This document shows, piece by piece, positions 1-11,971 of a DNA stretch of 64,000 nt. Source of the stretch: Lithobates sylvaticus (lineage: Eukaryota; Chordata; Amphibia; Anura; Ranidae). Where the stretch lies: contig CM053030.1 in NCBI GenBank assembly GCA_028564925.1, positions 374,134,445 to 374,198,444 on the forward strand, read 5' to 3'. Made by a program: the position numbers and the translations under genes. The notes under the pieces were generated by a model that was given only the letters and a program-made list of their open reading frames with translations, searched no databases and was not told where the DNA came from. Position 1 is the first letter of the stretch; the number at the start of each line of letters is the position of its first letter.

Positions 1-721
1 TAGTGTACATATGAGATCTGAGGTCTTTGTGACCCCAGATCTCATATTTAAGAGGTCCTGTAATGTAATAGGAAAAAAAGTGACAAAATTTAAATTTTTT
101 TAAAAGAACAGTGTAAAAAGAAAAAAGATTTAAAAGTAAAATAAATAAAAAAATAATAATTTAACGTGCCCAGTCCCGACGAGCTCGCACACAGAAAAGA
201 ACGCATACGCGATATGTAAGCGGTGCTCAAAACCACACATGTGAGGTATCGGTGCGATCGTTAGAGCGTGAGCAATAATAATTCTAACTCTAGACCTTCT
301 CTGTAACTCAAAACATGCAACCTGTAGAATTTTTAAAACATCGCCTATGGAGATTTAAGGGTAAAAGTTTGTCGCTATTCCACGAGTGAGTGCAATTTTG
401 AAGCGTGACATTTTGGATATCAATTTATTCGGTGTAACATCATCTTTCACAATATAAAAATTGGGCCAAAACTACTGTTGTCTTATTTTTTTTATTAAAA
501 AAAAAAGTGTATTTTTTCCCAAAAAAAAGTGCGCTTGTAAGACCGTTGTGCAAATACGGTGTGAAATAAAGTATTGCAAAGACCGCCATTTTATTCTCTA
601 GGGTTTTAGAAAAAAAATATATAATGTTTGGGGGGTTCAAAGTAATTTACTGGCAAAAAAAAACTGTTTTAAATAAGTAAACACCAAATCTCAAAACCAG
701 GCTCTGTCCTTAAGTGGTTAA
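1..721. mobile_element. piggyBac-like non-autonomous element, family 2, partial copy cut by window edge
   Basis: Reverse-orientation relative of the copy at 44716-45773: both share the segments around ATCTCATATTTAAGAGGTCC, the CGAGCTCG...GCATACGC patch, and the ACAGAGAAGGTCTAG stretch. It ends in AAGTGGTTAA with the TTAA at 718-721. The other end lies outside the window. No coding capacity is seen. Family assignment rests on the TTAA ends and the transposase relic found at 42570-42945. Confidence 0.75.
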
Positions 722-861
722 TAAATACAAACTCACCTGTCACGCGATTCAGCGATGTGGGCTCCAAAACCCTTGCTCCTTTTACTTGCCCTGGTGCCGG
801 CATCACAAGTGTGGACAGCTTGCGGCTTCACAGCCGAATGCGCGAATCGCACTATGCCTCC

Positions 862-1540
862 TTAACCACTTCAACCCCGCCCACTGTCATATGACGTCCA
901 GAAGGTGGATCTCCCATCCTGGGTGGACATCATATGACGTCCTCCCATTCCCGGGCGTCTAGGGGGCGCGCGTGCGGCGTCGCCCGGTGCGCGTGCCTGG
1001 CGGCCGCGATGTCCACCGGGCACCCGCGATTGCCTGGGATCACAGCAGGACCGTGGATCTGTGTGTCTAAACACACAGATCCACGTCCTTTCAGTGGAGA
1101 GGAGACCGATGGTGTGTTCCCAGTACAGAGGAACACCGATCGGTCTCCTCCCGTTGCGAGTCCCCTCCCCGCAGTTAGAATCACTCCCATAGGGATCATA
1201 TTAACCCCTGCAGCGCCCCCTAGTGTTAACCCCTTCCCTGCCAGTCCCATTTACGCAGTAATCAGTGCAATTTTATAGCAACGATCGCTGTGTAAATATG
1301 AATGGTCCCAAAAATGTGTCAAAAGTGTCCGAAGTGTCCGCCGCAATCACGAAAAAAAAAAAAAAAAATTGCAGGTCGCTGCCATTACTAGTAAAAAAAA
1401 AAATGGAATAAATCTATCCCCTATTTTGTAGACGCTATAACTTTTGCGCAAACTAATCAATATACGCTTATTGCAATTTTTTTTTACCAAAAATATGTAG
1501 AAGAATACATATCGGCCTAAACTGAATAAAAAATGGGGGG
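862..1540. mobile_element. piggyBac-like non-autonomous element, family 1, truncated
   Basis: Begins TTAACCACTTCAACCCC (TTAA 862-865) and runs through the family-1 landmarks: paired CATATGACGTC motifs, the CGCGGCCGCGAT-like GC-rich block, the hairpin around TCTGTGTGTCTAAACAC, CACCGATCGGTCTCCTC, and the A/T-rich GCTATAACTTTTGCGCAAAC tract. It stops near 1540 in a poly-G run, so the second end is missing. No ORF of interest. Confidence 0.75.
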
Positions 1541-1735
1541 GGGGGGGGGGGGCGCGGGGGGGGGGGGGGCGGGGGGGGGGGGGGGAACTTCCGCTCGAGT
1601 CGCCTAGGATACATGGCAAAACTAGGTATCCACTCTCTCCCCAAAAAAATGACATGCCAAATGTGGCCTGTAAGGGGGTGAGGAGTCCCTAAAGCGAAAC
1701 TTCCACTTTTTGGGGGGGAGCTCCACTTTAACCAA
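1536..1735. repeat. poly-G tract and attached short repeat fragment
   Basis: About 50 nt of nearly pure G (1536-1585), followed by a fragment with GCGAAACTTCCACTTT and GAGCTCCACTTTA that looks like the end of a dispersed frog repeat. The G tract may be unreliable in assembly and could adopt quadruplex structure. Confidence 0.5.
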
Positions 1736-2588
1736 CTATCTATAGTAGCTAGAAGTGCGTTTACTACTGCGATACCTGTATTGTTACATTAATAGAAAGA
1801 CCATAAAGGATAGAATAAAAATATGCTGTAGAAGAATGTTAATTCAGTCCCTCAAAGGTTAAAAAGACTGACAAGGTAGAAAAAGGGGTAGCCAGTTTTA
1901 GCTACCCTTTTCACAGGTACCACATACTCCAACATTATACTTCATCACTTTTACGGCACCAACATTACTAGGTAAAAATACTCACATTTTATTGGAACAG
2001 TGAAAATCCACTCTCAAAAAAAAAAAAAAAATATCCACCCCACATAGTTGCTGAGGTTACAGTTTACATTCTGAATACACAGATATCACTTACAATATAC
2101 GTGGATCGTTCCAATAGTTGGTTATTATCAAAAAGATGAAAACTAGGGTTCCTGCTTTAAAATGTTTTCATCTTTCTCAAGGTAGAATGATGGAAGAAAG
2201 ATAAAGCATTTGCAACACTCCACCTAGCAGACACCATACAGTTCCCACAACTTCACTCCCTCAATGAACATATAATATTTACTTATTTTACACTTTTTTT
2301 TGCATTTCTTCAGTAACTTCCTGGTTTCCATGCCCAGGCAAATTATGTCATACACCCCAGGGGTCTTCAGGAGGGGACAGAGGGTTCTCAGCTTAGCCCA
2401 TGCCTGAGCTAAGACCAAATGGATTTCAGGAAGTAAATGATACATGGATCATCTGCCCTTACTCAAGATGGCCACTGCCAGAAATGCCAAGGGGTGTTTT
2501 TCAGAATGATTTCTCAGAAAAATAAAGCATGGATATGTGGATGGATGGAGGAGTTTGCTTTGAAAAAAAAAATTAATTGCAGGGAGGG
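1736..2588. other. unannotated CDCP1 intron sequence
   Basis: AT-rich intron sequence with a short A run near 2018-2032. I see no exon, repeat end or RNA gene that I can support. Confidence 0.5.
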
Positions 2589-2749
2589 TAAAAAGTATTT
2601 GATACACTGCTGATTTTGTACATTTGCCCATTGACAAAGTAATAAGTCTATAATTTTAATGGTAGATTTTAACAGTGAGAGACAGAAAAAAAAAAAAAAT
2701 ATCCAGAAAAAAGCATTTAAAAAAAAAGTTATGAATTGATTTGCATTTT

Positions 2750-3620
2750 AAAGAGTGAAATAAGTATTTGACCCATTTGCAAAACATGACTTCATACTTG
2801 GTGGCAAAAATCTTGTTGGCAATGACAGAGGCCAGGAGTTTCTTGTAGTTGGCCACCAGGTTTGCATACATCTCAAGAGGGGTTTTGTCCCACTCCTCTT
2901 TGCAGATCCTCTCCAAGTCATTAAGGTTTTGAGGCCGACACTTGGAACTCGAACCATCAGCTACCTCCACATATTTTCTATGAGATTTAGGTCTGCAGAC
3001 TGGCTAGGCCACCTTAATGTGCTTCTTCTTGAGCCACTCCTTTGTTGCCTTGGCTGTGTGTTTTGGGTCATTGTCATGCTGCAAGACCCATTTTCAATGC
3101 CCTGACTGATGGAAGGAGGTTCTCACCCAAGATTTAACGGTACATGGCCTCATCCATCGTCCCTTTGATATAGGGAAGTTGTCCTGTCCCCTTAGCAGAA
3201 AAAACACCCGAAAAGCATAAGGTTTCCACCTCCATGTTTGACCATGGGGATTGTGTTCTTGGGGTCATAGGCAGCATTCCTCAAAACATGTTGAGTTGAT
3301 GCAAAGAGCTCGATTTTGGCCTCATCTGACCACAACACTTTCACCCAGTTCTCATCTGAATCATTCAGATGTTCGTTAGCAATCTTCAGATGAGCCTGTA
3401 CACATGCTTTCTTGAGCAGGGGGACCATCCGGGCCCTGCAGGATTTCAGTCCTTCATGGCATAGTGTGTTACCAATTGTTTTCTTGAAGACTATGGTCCT
3501 TTCATTTGCGAATAATCGCACCAACTGTTGTCACCTTCTCACTAAGCTGCTTGGCGATGGTCTTGTAGCCCATTCCAGCCTTGTGTAGGTCTACACTCCT
3601 GTCCCTGACATCCTTGGACA
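2750..3620 (-). pseudogene. Tc1-like transposase remnant
   Basis: Minus-strand DDE transposase relic. One open segment (3192-3524) carries the domain around the second half of the catalytic core with VLWSDEAKIELFA. The following stretch (about 3021-3078) reads HDNDPKHTAKATKEWLKKK, the D-x-DPKHT signature. A further open segment lies at 2656-2970. The frames are not continuous, so no full transposase is made. The N-terminal part is missing because the element is interrupted just upstream by the AT repeat and a piggyBac-like copy. Confidence 0.85.
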
Positions 3621-3621
3621 G

Positions 3622-3812
<191 letters not shown>

Positions 3813-4105
3813 TATATATAAAAAAACACCCTAGAGAATAAATTGGCCGTGGTTGCAATACTTTTTGTCACACCGTATTTGCGCAGCTTTTCTTGGAAAA
3901 AATGCAATTTTTTTAATTAAAAAAATAAGGCAACAGTAAAAGTTAGCCCAATTTTTTTTTATATTGTGAAAGATGATGTTATGCCAAGTAAATGTTTGAT
4001 ACTCAACATGTCACGCTTCAAAGTTGTGCCCGCTCATGAAATGGCGACAAACTTTTAATCTTAAAAACCTCCATATGCAATGTTTAAAAAATTCTACAGG
4101 TTGCA

Positions 4106-4796
4106 GTATGCAGAATTTAATAAAGTGCACAAAGGGTTAAAAGCACTTACAAGACATGCGTTTCGGCGCATGTGCGGCTCCTTCGTTAGAGGCCTGACGA
4201 AGGAGTCGCACATGCTCCGAAACGCGTTACTGTCTCCTTCTCTCCACTGACACCATCAGCCTCGTGTGTCCGCAGTGAATACAGGTTCCCTGCTGCCTCC
4301 TCTCTCCAACGCATATGTGAACGCTTTAGAGCTGCTAAACGGCTCTACACTGCTCTCTACAACCATGCTGAGGATGGACAAATGCCAAAGATGAGGACTC
4401 CTGATTTTATCATGTCTTTTAACACTCAACGATCTTGTAAGTGCTTTTAACCCTTTGTGCACTCTATAAAATTTTGCATACTGCACTTAGAGGTGCCTTT
4501 CTTTTCCTTTTTTATATCTTCAGAGTTGCTTCTACTCTAAGTGCTGCCAGAAGTTCCACCTCATCACGATCATCCCTCTGACCAGCTATCCACCTCCACC
4601 AGAGCGCCCTTATCTCCTCTCTGTTTTGTACAAAAATGCAAAAACCAGCATATAAGCTCATGACACACTGGTACAACACCTCGGCCAAGTTGCATGGCTG
4701 GAACCCACAGACTCCTGAGGCCTGCTGGAGGTGTCAAAAAGAGAGAGGCACACTGTCCCGTGTATGGTGGCACTGTCCGCTAATCGTACCATATTG
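4106..4796 (+). mobile_element. composite insert: ribozyme-bearing repeat plus L1-type LINE 3' fragment
   Basis: Inserted in a family-2 piggyBac-like copy. The segments near 4106-4165 and 4433-4490 are inverted copies of each other (GTGCACAAAGGGTTAAAAGC and its complement). The centre is a hairpin with a hammerhead motif. From about 4617 the plus strand encodes YKLMTHWYNTSAKLHGW, PEACWRCQKERGTL and VWWHCPL, the C-terminal CxxC...H...C zinc-knuckle region of vertebrate L1/Tx1-type LINE ORF2 proteins (family knowledge). It is only a scrap and has no reverse transcriptase. Confidence 0.7.
4191..4232 (+). ncRNA. candidate hammerhead ribozyme core
   Basis: Reads CTGACGA (4194-4200), stem II GGAG...CTCC (4202-4205 with 4215-4218), then GAAA (4219-4222), CGCG and TT. 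The C-U-G-A-N-G-A and GAAA boxes are the two conserved halves of the hammerhead core. Stem III is only the self-complementary CGCG, as reported for minimal motifs of Penelope-like elements that may act as dimers (family knowledge). An imperfect mirror copy lies on the other strand at 4158-4189. Activity is not shown. Confidence 0.5.
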
Positions 4797-5339
4797 TAAA
4801 CATCCCTTGTAATAGAAAAAAGCATGACAGGACCTCTTTAATGTGAGATCTGAGGTCAAAAAGACCTCAGATCTCATATTTACACTAAAATGCAATAAAA
4901 AAATTAAAAAAAGTCTAAGAGTCATGGGCGGAAGCGATGTTTTGACGTCGATTTCGCTCTGCATTGGTATGGAGACGGCTTCTTTCCCTCACTTAGCTCC
5001 ATACCACAGAAGGGAGCAGACGGGATCGCCTCCGGTAATCGGCGGAATGCACCGGAGCGCGGTAGGAGGGGGGGGGGGGCATAAAAGTGATCTTAAGGCA
5101 AATTCGCCACAGAGACTTTTTATCTGAAAGTGGACTGCATGCTGAAGAAGAGGATACTGGGGTTATGGCAGCTAGCTGCTGCCATAACGATATCCCTCTT
5201 CAAACAGCCGACATATAACGATGGCAGGCGGTCCGTAAGTGAGAGAGTGCTCCTAATCTCAGCTCGTTACCTGTATATAAGACACCTGGGAGCCAGAAAT
5301 CTTGACGATTGGTAGGGGATCAAATACTTATTTCACTCA

Positions 5340-6250
5340 TTAACTGCTTGCCGACCAGCTCACTCAGATATACTGCGGCAGGTCGGCAGCGCTGCGTGAA
5401 TCGCCGTACCTGTAGGGCAGCTTGTGCGGGCGCAGCACTCTCACTGCGGGAGCGTGCCCACGGGTTGGGAGGACACTATGTTCACCAGCGACCCGTGATC
5501 GGGGTGGGTAGAGGCAGAATGGGGAACTGCCTATGTAAACAAGGCGATTCCCCGTTCTGCCAGATGACTTGACAGATCACTGCTCCCAGTGATGGGGAAC
5601 AGTGATCTCTGTCATGTCCCAGTGAGCCCATCCTTCCTACAGTTAGAACACGCTGAGGGAACACAGTTAACCTCTTGATCGCCCCCTAGTGTTAACCCCT
5701 TCCCTGCCAGTGTCATTTTTATATTGATCAGTGCATTTTTATAGCACTGATCAATGTAATAATGGGGTCCCCAAAAAGTGTAATATTGGGTCAGATTTGT
5801 CTGCCGCAATGTTGCAGTCCCATTTTACTAGTAAATATAATAAAAGAAAATAAAAGTCCCTAAATATATCCCATAGTTTGTAGATGCAATAACTTTTGCG
5901 CAAACCAATCAATATACGCCTATTGCGATTTTTTTTTTTACCAAAAATATGTAGAAGAATATAGATCGGTCTAAACTGATGAATAAATGTGTTTATATAT
6001 TTTTTTGGATATGCATTATAGCAAAAAAGTTTAAAAAATTTATTTTTTTCCCAAAATTGTCGCTCTTTGTTTATAGCGCAAAAAATAAAAAATGCAGGGG
6101 TGATCAAATACCACCAAAAGAAAGCTCTATTTGTGGAAAAAAAAAAAAAGGATGTCAATTTTGTTTGGGTACGTCGCACGTCCACGCGATTGTCAGTTAA
6201 AGCCACGCAGTGGCGTAACGCAAAAAATGGCCTGGTCAGGAAGGGGGTAA
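5340..6250. mobile_element. piggyBac-like family-1 element inserted in the Tc1 terminal repeat
   Basis: Left TTAA at 5340-5343, right copy at 6247-6250 as GTAA. The intact opposite Tc1 terminal repeat (2728-2775, read in complement) shows the uninterrupted site TTAAAATGC, so the insertion used a TTAA. Internal landmarks are the family-1 type: GCTGCGTGAATCGCC, the GATCAGTGC...TATAGCACTGATC hairpin, AACTTTTGCGCAAACC, CAAATACCACCAAAAG and CCTGGTCAGGAAGGGG. Confidence 0.85.
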
Positions 6251-6466
6251 AGTGCAACTCAATTTATAACTTTTTTGAAATGCGTTTTTTCTGGATATTT
6301 TTGTTGCTATTAAAACAATAATATATTAAAACAATAAAATATACCTACCATTAAAATTATAGACTGATCATTTTTCCGTGGGCAAATGTACAAAATCAGC
6401 AGGTGATCAAATACTTTACTGTATATAGCATTTTTGGTTTGTGGTGCTCAGATGCAGTGCAGTTCC

Positions 6467-6757
6467 ACTTAAAAGCGTTTGTAAACACAGCATTTACAAA
6501 AAAAAATAGGGTATTTCTTCTGGTTTTGCGAGCTTCGGCTGTATAAGTGGCCAGCGCTGCTATGTCGTCACTCCTGCGCATGCACGGCATACCTTGCCAG
6601 ACCATTTAGTGTGCATGTGCTGGTGGCGTCACTGGCTGCATCCAGTGTGAATATCTCACTGCAAGTTTAGGAGATATTCACTGTACCTACAGGTAAGCCT
6701 CATTATAGGCTTACCTGTAGGTACAAGAACATGAAATTACTATCACTTTAAACTTTA
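6467..6757. mobile_element. MITE with CACTTTAAAGCG-type ends
   Basis: Starts CACTTAAAAGCGTTTGTAAA and ends TTACTATCACTTTAA, matching the arrangement of a second copy at 25039-25385. Both keep the hairpin ACCTACAGGTAAGC...GCTTACC(T/C)GTAGGT near the right end and a TGACGTCA-like pair of sites in the middle. Superfamily not assigned. Confidence 0.65.
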
Positions 6758-7342
6758 CTTCAGTAAGCTGGTGGTGGTTTGGGAGGTGAATGCCAAGCCC
6801 TATAATGGCTTCACCTTCCAGAAAGTGAAACAGTTTTGACTCTGGTGGCAGATTAGGGGGTTAAAGGAGGGTGGTATAGGCACTTTAACCACTTCAGCCC
6901 CGGACCATTTGGCAGCCAAAGGACCAGAGGTCTTTTTTCAATTTCGCACTGCACTACTTTAACTGGTAATTGCGCGGTCATGCAATTTTGTAACCAAACG
7001 AAATTTGCGTCCTTTTCTTCCCACAAATAGAGCTTTCTTTTGATGGTATTTGATTGCCTCTGTGATTTTTATTTTTTGCGATATAAACGGAAAAAGAGCG
7101 AAAATTTTGAAAAAAAAAGAGATTTTCTACTTTTTGTTATAAAAAAAATCTAATAAACTCAATTTTAGTCAAACATTTGGGCCAAAATGTATTCAGCCAC
7201 ATGTCTTTAGTAAAAAAAATGCCAATAAGCGTATATTTATTGGTTTGCGCAAAAGTTATAGCGTCTACAAACTAGAGTACATTTTCTGGAATTTACACCG
7301 CTTTTAATTTATGACTGCCTATTTCATTTCTTGAGGTGCTAA

Positions 7343-8420
7343 AATGGCAGAGAAGTACAAAACCCCCCCAAATGACCCCATTTTGGAAAGTAGACACCCC
7401 AAGCTATTTGCTGAGAGGCATGTTGAGCCCATTGAATATTTTTTTTTTTAGTCCCAAGTGATTGAATAAAGACAAAAATAAAAAAGATTTTTTTTTTTTT
7501 TCAAAAAGTTGTCACTAAATGATATATTGCTCACACATGCCATAGTTATATGTGGAATTGCACCCCAAAATACATTTTGCTGCTTCTCCTGAGTATGGGG
7601 ATACCACATGTGTGGGACTTTTTGGGAGCCTAGCCGCGTACGGGGCCCCGAAACCCAAGCACCGCCTTCAGGATTTCTAAGGGTGCAAATTTTTGATTTC
7701 ACTCCTCACTACCTATCACCGTTTCGAAGGCCATAAAATGCCAAAATAGCACAAAACCCCCCCAAATGACCCCATTTTGGAAAGTAGACACCCCAAGCTA
7801 TTTGTTGAGAGGCATGGTGAGTATTTTACAGCTCTCATTTGTTTTTGAAAATGAAGAAAGTAAAGAAAAAAAAAAAAATTTTTTCTTTTTTCAATTTTCA
7901 AAACTTTGTGACAAAAAGCGAGATCTGCAAAATACTCACAATACCTCTCAGCAAATAGCTTGGGGTGTCTACTTTCCAAAATGGGGTCATTTTGGGGGGT
8001 TTTATGCCATCTGGGCATTCCATGGCCTCCGAAACTGTGATTGGCAGTGAGAAGTGAAATAAAAAAATTACACCCTTAGAAAGCCTGAAGGCGGTGATTG
8101 GTTTTTGGGGTTCCGTACGCAGCTAGGCTCCCAAAAAGTCCCACACATGTGGTATCCCCGTACTCAGGAGAAGCAACAGAATGTATTTTGGGGTGTATTT
8201 CCACATATGCCCATGACATGTTTGAGCAATATATCATTTAGTGACAACTTTTTGTAAAAAAAATATATATATTTTTTTTTTTTCATTATTCAATCTCTTG
8301 GGACAAAAAAAAAAAATATTTAATGGGCTCAACATTGCTCTCAGCAAATAGCTTGGGGTGTCTACTTTCCAAAATGGGGTCATTTGGGGGGGGTTTGAAC
8401 TGTCCTGGCATTTTATGCAC
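7343..8420. repeat. long palindrome inside the 5.1-kb piggyBac-like element
   Basis: Two arms of about 540 nt meet near 7880. The motif GACCCCATTTTGGAAAGTAG occurs twice forward (7376 and 7768) and twice in complement (7970 and 8368). ATATATTGCTCA...CCACATATAA-type and CCACACATGTGGTATCCCC segments pair across the centre. The same palindrome recurs at about 46160-47165. I judge the arms clearly similar but not identical by eye. Confidence 0.85.
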
Positions 8421-9641
8421 AACATTTAGAAGCCTATGTCACACGTCACCCACTCTTCTAACCACTTGTAGACAAAGCCCTTTCTGACACTTTTTGTTTA
8501 CATGAAAACATATTTTTTTTTTGCAAGAAAATTACGTTGAACCCCCAAACACTATATATATTGTTAAAGCAAAGGCCCTACAGATTAAAATGGTGGGTGT
8601 TGCATTTTTTTTTTCCACACAGTATTTGCGCAGCGATTTTTCAAACGCATTTTTTGTGGAAAAAATACACTTTTTTTTATTTTAATGCACTAAAACACAC
8701 TATATTGCTCAAATTTTTGATGAAATAAAAAATATGATCTTAGGCCGAGTACATGGATACCAAACACGACATGCTTTAAAATTGCGCACAAACACGCAGT
8801 GGCGACAAACTACATACATTTTTAAAAGCCTTTAAAAGCCTTTACATGATACCACATTAGATTCACGGAGGAGGTCTACTGCTAAAATTACTGCCCTCGA
8901 TCTGACCTTCGCGGTGATACCTCACATGCATGGTGCAATTGCTGTTTACATATGACGCCAGACCAACGCTTGTGTACGCCTTTGCGCAAGAGAAGGGGGG
9001 GCAGGGGTGCTTTTTTTTTTTTTTTTTGGTTTTTTTTTTATTTATTTAGCTTTTTTATTTTATTTTTAAACTGTTCCTTCCATTTTTTTTCTTTGTTATG
9101 ATTTTTATTGTTATCTCAGGGAATGTAAATATCCCCTATGATAGCAATAGGCAGTGACAGGTACTCTTTTTTTGAAAAAATTGGGGTCTATTAGACCCTA
9201 GATCTTTCCTCTGCCCTCAAAGCATCTGACCACACCAAGATTGGTGTGATAAAATGCTTTCCCAATTTCCCAATGGCGCGGTTTATATCCGGGAGGGGGG
9301 ACATTCCCTCCCACTGCTTGTAAAAGCAGTCTAGAGGCTAATTACCCGCTAGAATTGCTTTTACATGAAAGCCGATCACTGGCTGAAAAGAATGATACCA
9401 AGATGATACCTAAACCTGCAGGCATCATTCTGGTATAACCATTCAAAGTCCAGCAACATACTGGACATATATTGTAATCTTTTTTTTTTCATGCAGCCTC
9501 TTGGCTGAACGAAAAAAAGAGATTGATTGGTGGGTATGCCCACCATTAGAATACCTCCCTTCATCCACCCACTTCTAATGATGGGCATACATGCACCATT
9601 TATATATGCCGATGCATGGGGGCATCCTCCCGCAAAAGTTA

Positions 9642-9685
9642 TGCCGTGTACACACGGTCGGAATTTCGACCGTATGTACGTGGCA
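9642..9685. mobile_element. 44-bp mini-MITE, Harbinger-like ends
   Basis: Consists only of TGCCGTGTACACACGGTCGG and its near complement ending CGTATGTACGTGGCA. It is flanked by TTA on both sides (9639-9641, 9686-9688). The related element near 43540 has no insert at the same place, giving an empty site. The full-size relative is at 22691-22940. Confidence 0.75.
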
Positions 9686-10489
9686 TTAGGAGCCAATCGC
9701 TCCCCCCCCCTGCTGCCCCCATGCTTCGGCATATATGCTCTTTTTTTTAACTGTGGTGGTGAAATCACCTCCTACAGCGTTGGAGTCGCGGCTTTATGTA
9801 TCGTGGGAGCAAACGCTGTTGCTGTCAAGATAAATAAATCCGCGTTGCAACTGAATGGCGCACCTGAAAACAAAAAAATGCTCAACACTAAAACACACAG
9901 TAAACAAAATTACATACCTGAAAAGCAAGCATGATAAAACATAATAAAACATAATAAAACATAATAAAACATTGCAGAATAGAATGGAGTAAAAAAAGAG
10001 CAACAATAGAGAGAGAATAGAGTGAGAGAGAGAACAATAAAACGACAACTATTTTATTTTTTTTTATTTTTTTGAGATTCACAGGTAAAAAAGCTCCTGA
10101 CTGAAGCGACTGAATCAAAACGCTACCACAAAAAAAATGTTAGCGATCGCAGGGATCAGGCCTGACTCTGCGAACGCTGCAGTTATGTGTGCTTAGTGTT
10201 TTGTAAGTGACAGTGATCGATCGATACTGCACTTGGGTGGGCTGGGCTGGGCGGAGGGGGAAAACGCAGGTGCTAGCAGGTATCTGGGCTGATCCCGCTA
10301 ACAATGCGTTTTTTTTTGGAACCCTAAACTGCTGGGACGCTAGTATAGATCTGATCAGATCAGATATTGATCTGTTCAGATACTGTGCCACTAAGGGAGG
10401 TGTATGCTTTGTGCGTGGGTGTTTGCGGTACTGGCACTAACCTGGGGCGACGCAGACCTTATTTGACCCTAAAACCTAATTGATATCAC

Positions 10490-11580
10490 CCGCCGGGCGA
10501 TCAGGGGGTTAAACCGTTATTGGGTAATAAATGGCGGGTGCCCTGACAGTATAAAAAACAAGCTAACTAACCAGCGTCACCCGTAACAGTAATACAAAAA
10601 AAAAACTGGTTACCTAGCGACACTAATGCAGCGATCAGAAAAACGATCGCTTAGTGACACTGGCAAAAGGGGGTGAAAGGGTTAACTAGGGGCAATCAGG
10701 GGGTTAAACCTTTATTAGGTAATATATGGGGGTACCTGACGCTATATAAAAACCTGACGGGGAACCTAAATAACGAAATAACTAACTGGCTAACCAGCGT
10801 CACCAGTGACAGTTATACAGTGATCACTGGTGAAAGGGTTAACTCTAGGGGCAATCAGGGGGTTAAAACCTTTATTTAGGTTGTAATATGGGGGTACCTG
10901 ACCTATAAACCTATTTATGAACCTATATAAACATGGCGGTTACCTAAAAAAAAAAATGGTTACCTAGCGACACTAATGCAGCGATCAGAAAAACGATCGC
11001 TTAGTGACACTGGCAAAAGGGGGTGAAAGGGTTAACTAGGGGCAATCAGGGGGTTAAAACCTTTATTAGGTAATATATGGGGGTACCTGACGCTATATAA
11101 AAACCTGACGGGGAACCTAAATAACGAAATAACTAACTGGCTAACCAGCGTCACCAGTGACAGTTATACTGTGATCACTGGTGAAAGGGTTAACTCTAGG
11201 GGCAATCAGGGGGTTAAAACCTTTATTTAGGTTGTAATATGGGGGTACCTGACCTATAAACCTATTTATGAACCTATATAAACATGGCGGTTACCTAAAA
11301 AAAAAAAAATGGTTACCTAGCGACAGCAGTGACACTAATACAGCGATCAGAAAAACGATCGCTTAGTGACACTGGCAAAAGGGGGTGAAAGGGTTACCTG
11401 GGGGGCAATCAAGGGGTTAAACCTTTATTAGGGGGGGGTGGGGGGCTACCTTGGACCTAAAACTAACTGCCCTGACAGTTATTACAGTCACACTGACACT
11501 AAATGCAGTGATCAGTAAAAAAATGATCACTGCAATTAGTGACACTGTGACTGGGGGGGGAGGGGGTGATCTGGGGGGTG
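10490..11580. repeat. about 350-bp tandem array
   Basis: GGTTACCTAGCGACA recurs at 10608, 10958 and 11311, giving periods of 350 and 353 nt. Each unit contains AAACGATCGCTTAGTGACAC, GGGTTAACT, GGGGGTTAAA and a second, shorter internal echo with CAGTGATCACTGG. The last unit is incomplete. It forms the middle of the 5.1-kb piggyBac-like element. Confidence 0.85.
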
Positions 11581-11971
11581 ATCAGGGGGTGACAGGGGGG
11601 TGTTTTGTGTGCCTATGTGTACTGGTGTCAGTGTACTGTTTGTGCACTAACCTTTAGATGTTCACAGCTCGGCGTTCCGGTCACATAGACCGGCGCACCG
11701 AGCGTGACATCACTTCCTCTGCCTGTGTTTTGATTGACACAGACAGAGGAAGCATCTGATTCGCCAGGAGCGATCGCGAGGGGGTGGCCAGAAACCACTG
11801 GCCGTCCCCTCATCCCGGATCGCTCCTGAAGCGATCCCGACCGTCCCCGCCGGCCGGGGGGGGTCCGATCGGACCCCCCACCCGCCGGAAGAATGGCACG
11901 TACAGGTACGTGGTTCTGCCTGTACGTGCCATTCTGCCGACGTATATATACAGGGGGCGGTCGGCAAGTGG

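Larger units (their letters stand above)
3813..5237. mobile_element. piggyBac-like family-2 copy, missing its left end and itself interrupted
   Basis: Matches the family-2 copy at 44716-45773 from CTAGAGAATAAA (3830) through AATTCTACAGGTTGCA (4105), and again from TAAACATCCCTTGTAATAG (4797) to the end GGTCCGTAAGTG near 5237. The gap at 4106-4796 is filled by unrelated repeat. It lies within the Tc1 element, whose sequence resumes at AGAGAGTGCTCCTAATCTC. Confidence 0.75.
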
